Below, piece after piece: positions 63,692 to 64,000 of a stretch of DNA of 64,000 nt. Position 1 is the stretch's first letter. Every line of letters starts with the position of its first letter. The stretch comes from Bacillus sp. MM2020_1 (GTDB taxonomy: Bacteria > Bacillota > Bacilli > Bacillales > Cytobacillaceae), in NCBI GenBank assembly GCA_011250595.1, contig JAANMP010000002.1:62001-126000 (forward strand), in the 5' to 3' direction. The notes under the pieces are model-generated. The model was not told where the DNA came from, did no database searches, and worked only from the letters and a program-made list of their open reading frames with translations. The translations under genes and the position numbers were made by a program.

Positions 63692-64000
63692 AGTAGAAAA
63701 TGCCGGGATTCGTTTTGGCGGACTAAAGGCTGTTTCAGATGTAAACTTGGAATTAAAACAGGGTGAACTTGTCGGTTTAATAGGCCCGAATGGTGCAGGT
63801 AAAACGACATTCTTTAACTTGTTAACAGGTGTTTATGTTCCGACCGAAGGAAGTATTTCGTTAGATGGCGAAAAACTAAACGGACAAGCACCTTATAAAA
63901 TTACGAAAAAAGGTATTAGCCGGACATTTCAAAATATTCGTTTGTTTAGTGAACTTTCTGTTCTCGATAATGTAAAGGTAGCCTACCATTCGCTAGCCAA
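63666..64000 (+). CDS. livG: Branched-chain amino acid ABC ATPase LivG, cut by right edge
   Basis: The first ~111 residues of an ABC ATPase: MTTKKQLLKVENAGIRFGGL, Walker A LIGPNGAGKTTFFNLLTG (~39) and the Q-loop region RTFQNIRLFSELSVLDNV (~87), as in LivG. ATG 63666 lies inside the end of livM with GGAGGAG 7 nt upstream. The stop, signature and Walker B lie beyond the window. Confidence 0.92.
   Translation, partial: MTTKKQLLKVENAGIRFGGLKAVSDVNLELKQGELVGLIGPNGAGKTTFFNLLTGVYVPTEGSISLDGEKLNGQAPYKITKKGISRTFQNIRLFSELSVLDNVKVAYHSLA

Noticed and set aside
1-64000. Mobile element or prophage remnants
   Set aside because: No transposase, integrase, terminase, tail or conjugation genes, and no long terminal inverted repeats or target duplications were seen.

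Overview
The window is chromosomal DNA from a low-GC, spore-forming Gram-positive of the Bacillaceae. It looks Bacillus or Neobacillus-like; the genus is inferred from gene families and not proven. Supporting signs are strong AGGAGG ribosome binding sites, U-rich intrinsic terminators, a YhcN/YlaJ spore lipoprotein, lutABC, RocB, a SecA2/SlaP S-layer module, a DUF4023 micro-gene, and sites resembling cre, CodY and NiaR boxes. I found no rRNA, tRNA, CRISPR array, insertion sequence or phage module.

Layout, left to right. 1-3422 (minus): the first ~1140 codons of a giant cyclic beta-1,2-glucan synthase (GT84) running off the left edge. 4.1-7.5 kb (minus): a 48-aa micro-gene and the lutABC lactate operon. 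8.0-11.6 kb: a GntP-type permease and glycerate kinase, convergent with a CdaR-type regulator. 11.7-19.0 kb: a 73-aa protein, a YjeM-like permease, an AraC regulator fused to a GH39-like sensor, an MFS exporter and an M20 amidohydrolase. 19.2-25.9 kb: secA2-slaP followed by a large exported S-layer protein without SLH domains. 26.6-35.3 kb: an odd PTS permease, a HIT protein, an L,D-transpeptidase, two tandem 3D-domain wall proteins, an aldo/keto reductase and RocB. 35.4-38.0 kb: a lysine riboswitch with a three-gene amino acid ABC importer. 38.2-43.1 kb: an amine oxidase with an XRE-cupin regulator, RluF, a second L,D-transpeptidase with wall-binding repeats and a DUF3052-like protein. 43.1-45.3 kb: a plasmid-style parC-parM-parR partition locus. 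45.4-51.2 kb: DUF4023, an APH-family kinase, PepT and a TetR-controlled ABC-2 transporter. 51.3-58.8 kb: a spore lipoprotein, a two-gene Tat-exported GMC dehydrogenase, an ASCH protein and a heterodimeric ABC exporter. 58.9-64.0 kb: a NiaP-like niacin transporter behind a possible NiaR site, and a livJHMG branched-chain amino acid importer behind a possible CodY site, cut by the right edge.

The most interesting items are: (1) the partition locus, where about 19 copies of a TGTWTACA motif at helical spacing precede an actin-like ATPase and an RHH adaptor among ordinary chromosomal genes; (2) the SecA2/SlaP S-layer module, whose surface protein carries three ~57-residue N-terminal repeats instead of SLH domains; (3) a PTS IIC-IIA protein whose phosphorylatable histidine is a cysteine and which has no IIB domain; (4) twin TTGAC-N7-GTCAA operators over the TetR-ABC promoter; and (5) mutually exclusive hairpins between the S-layer and PTS genes.
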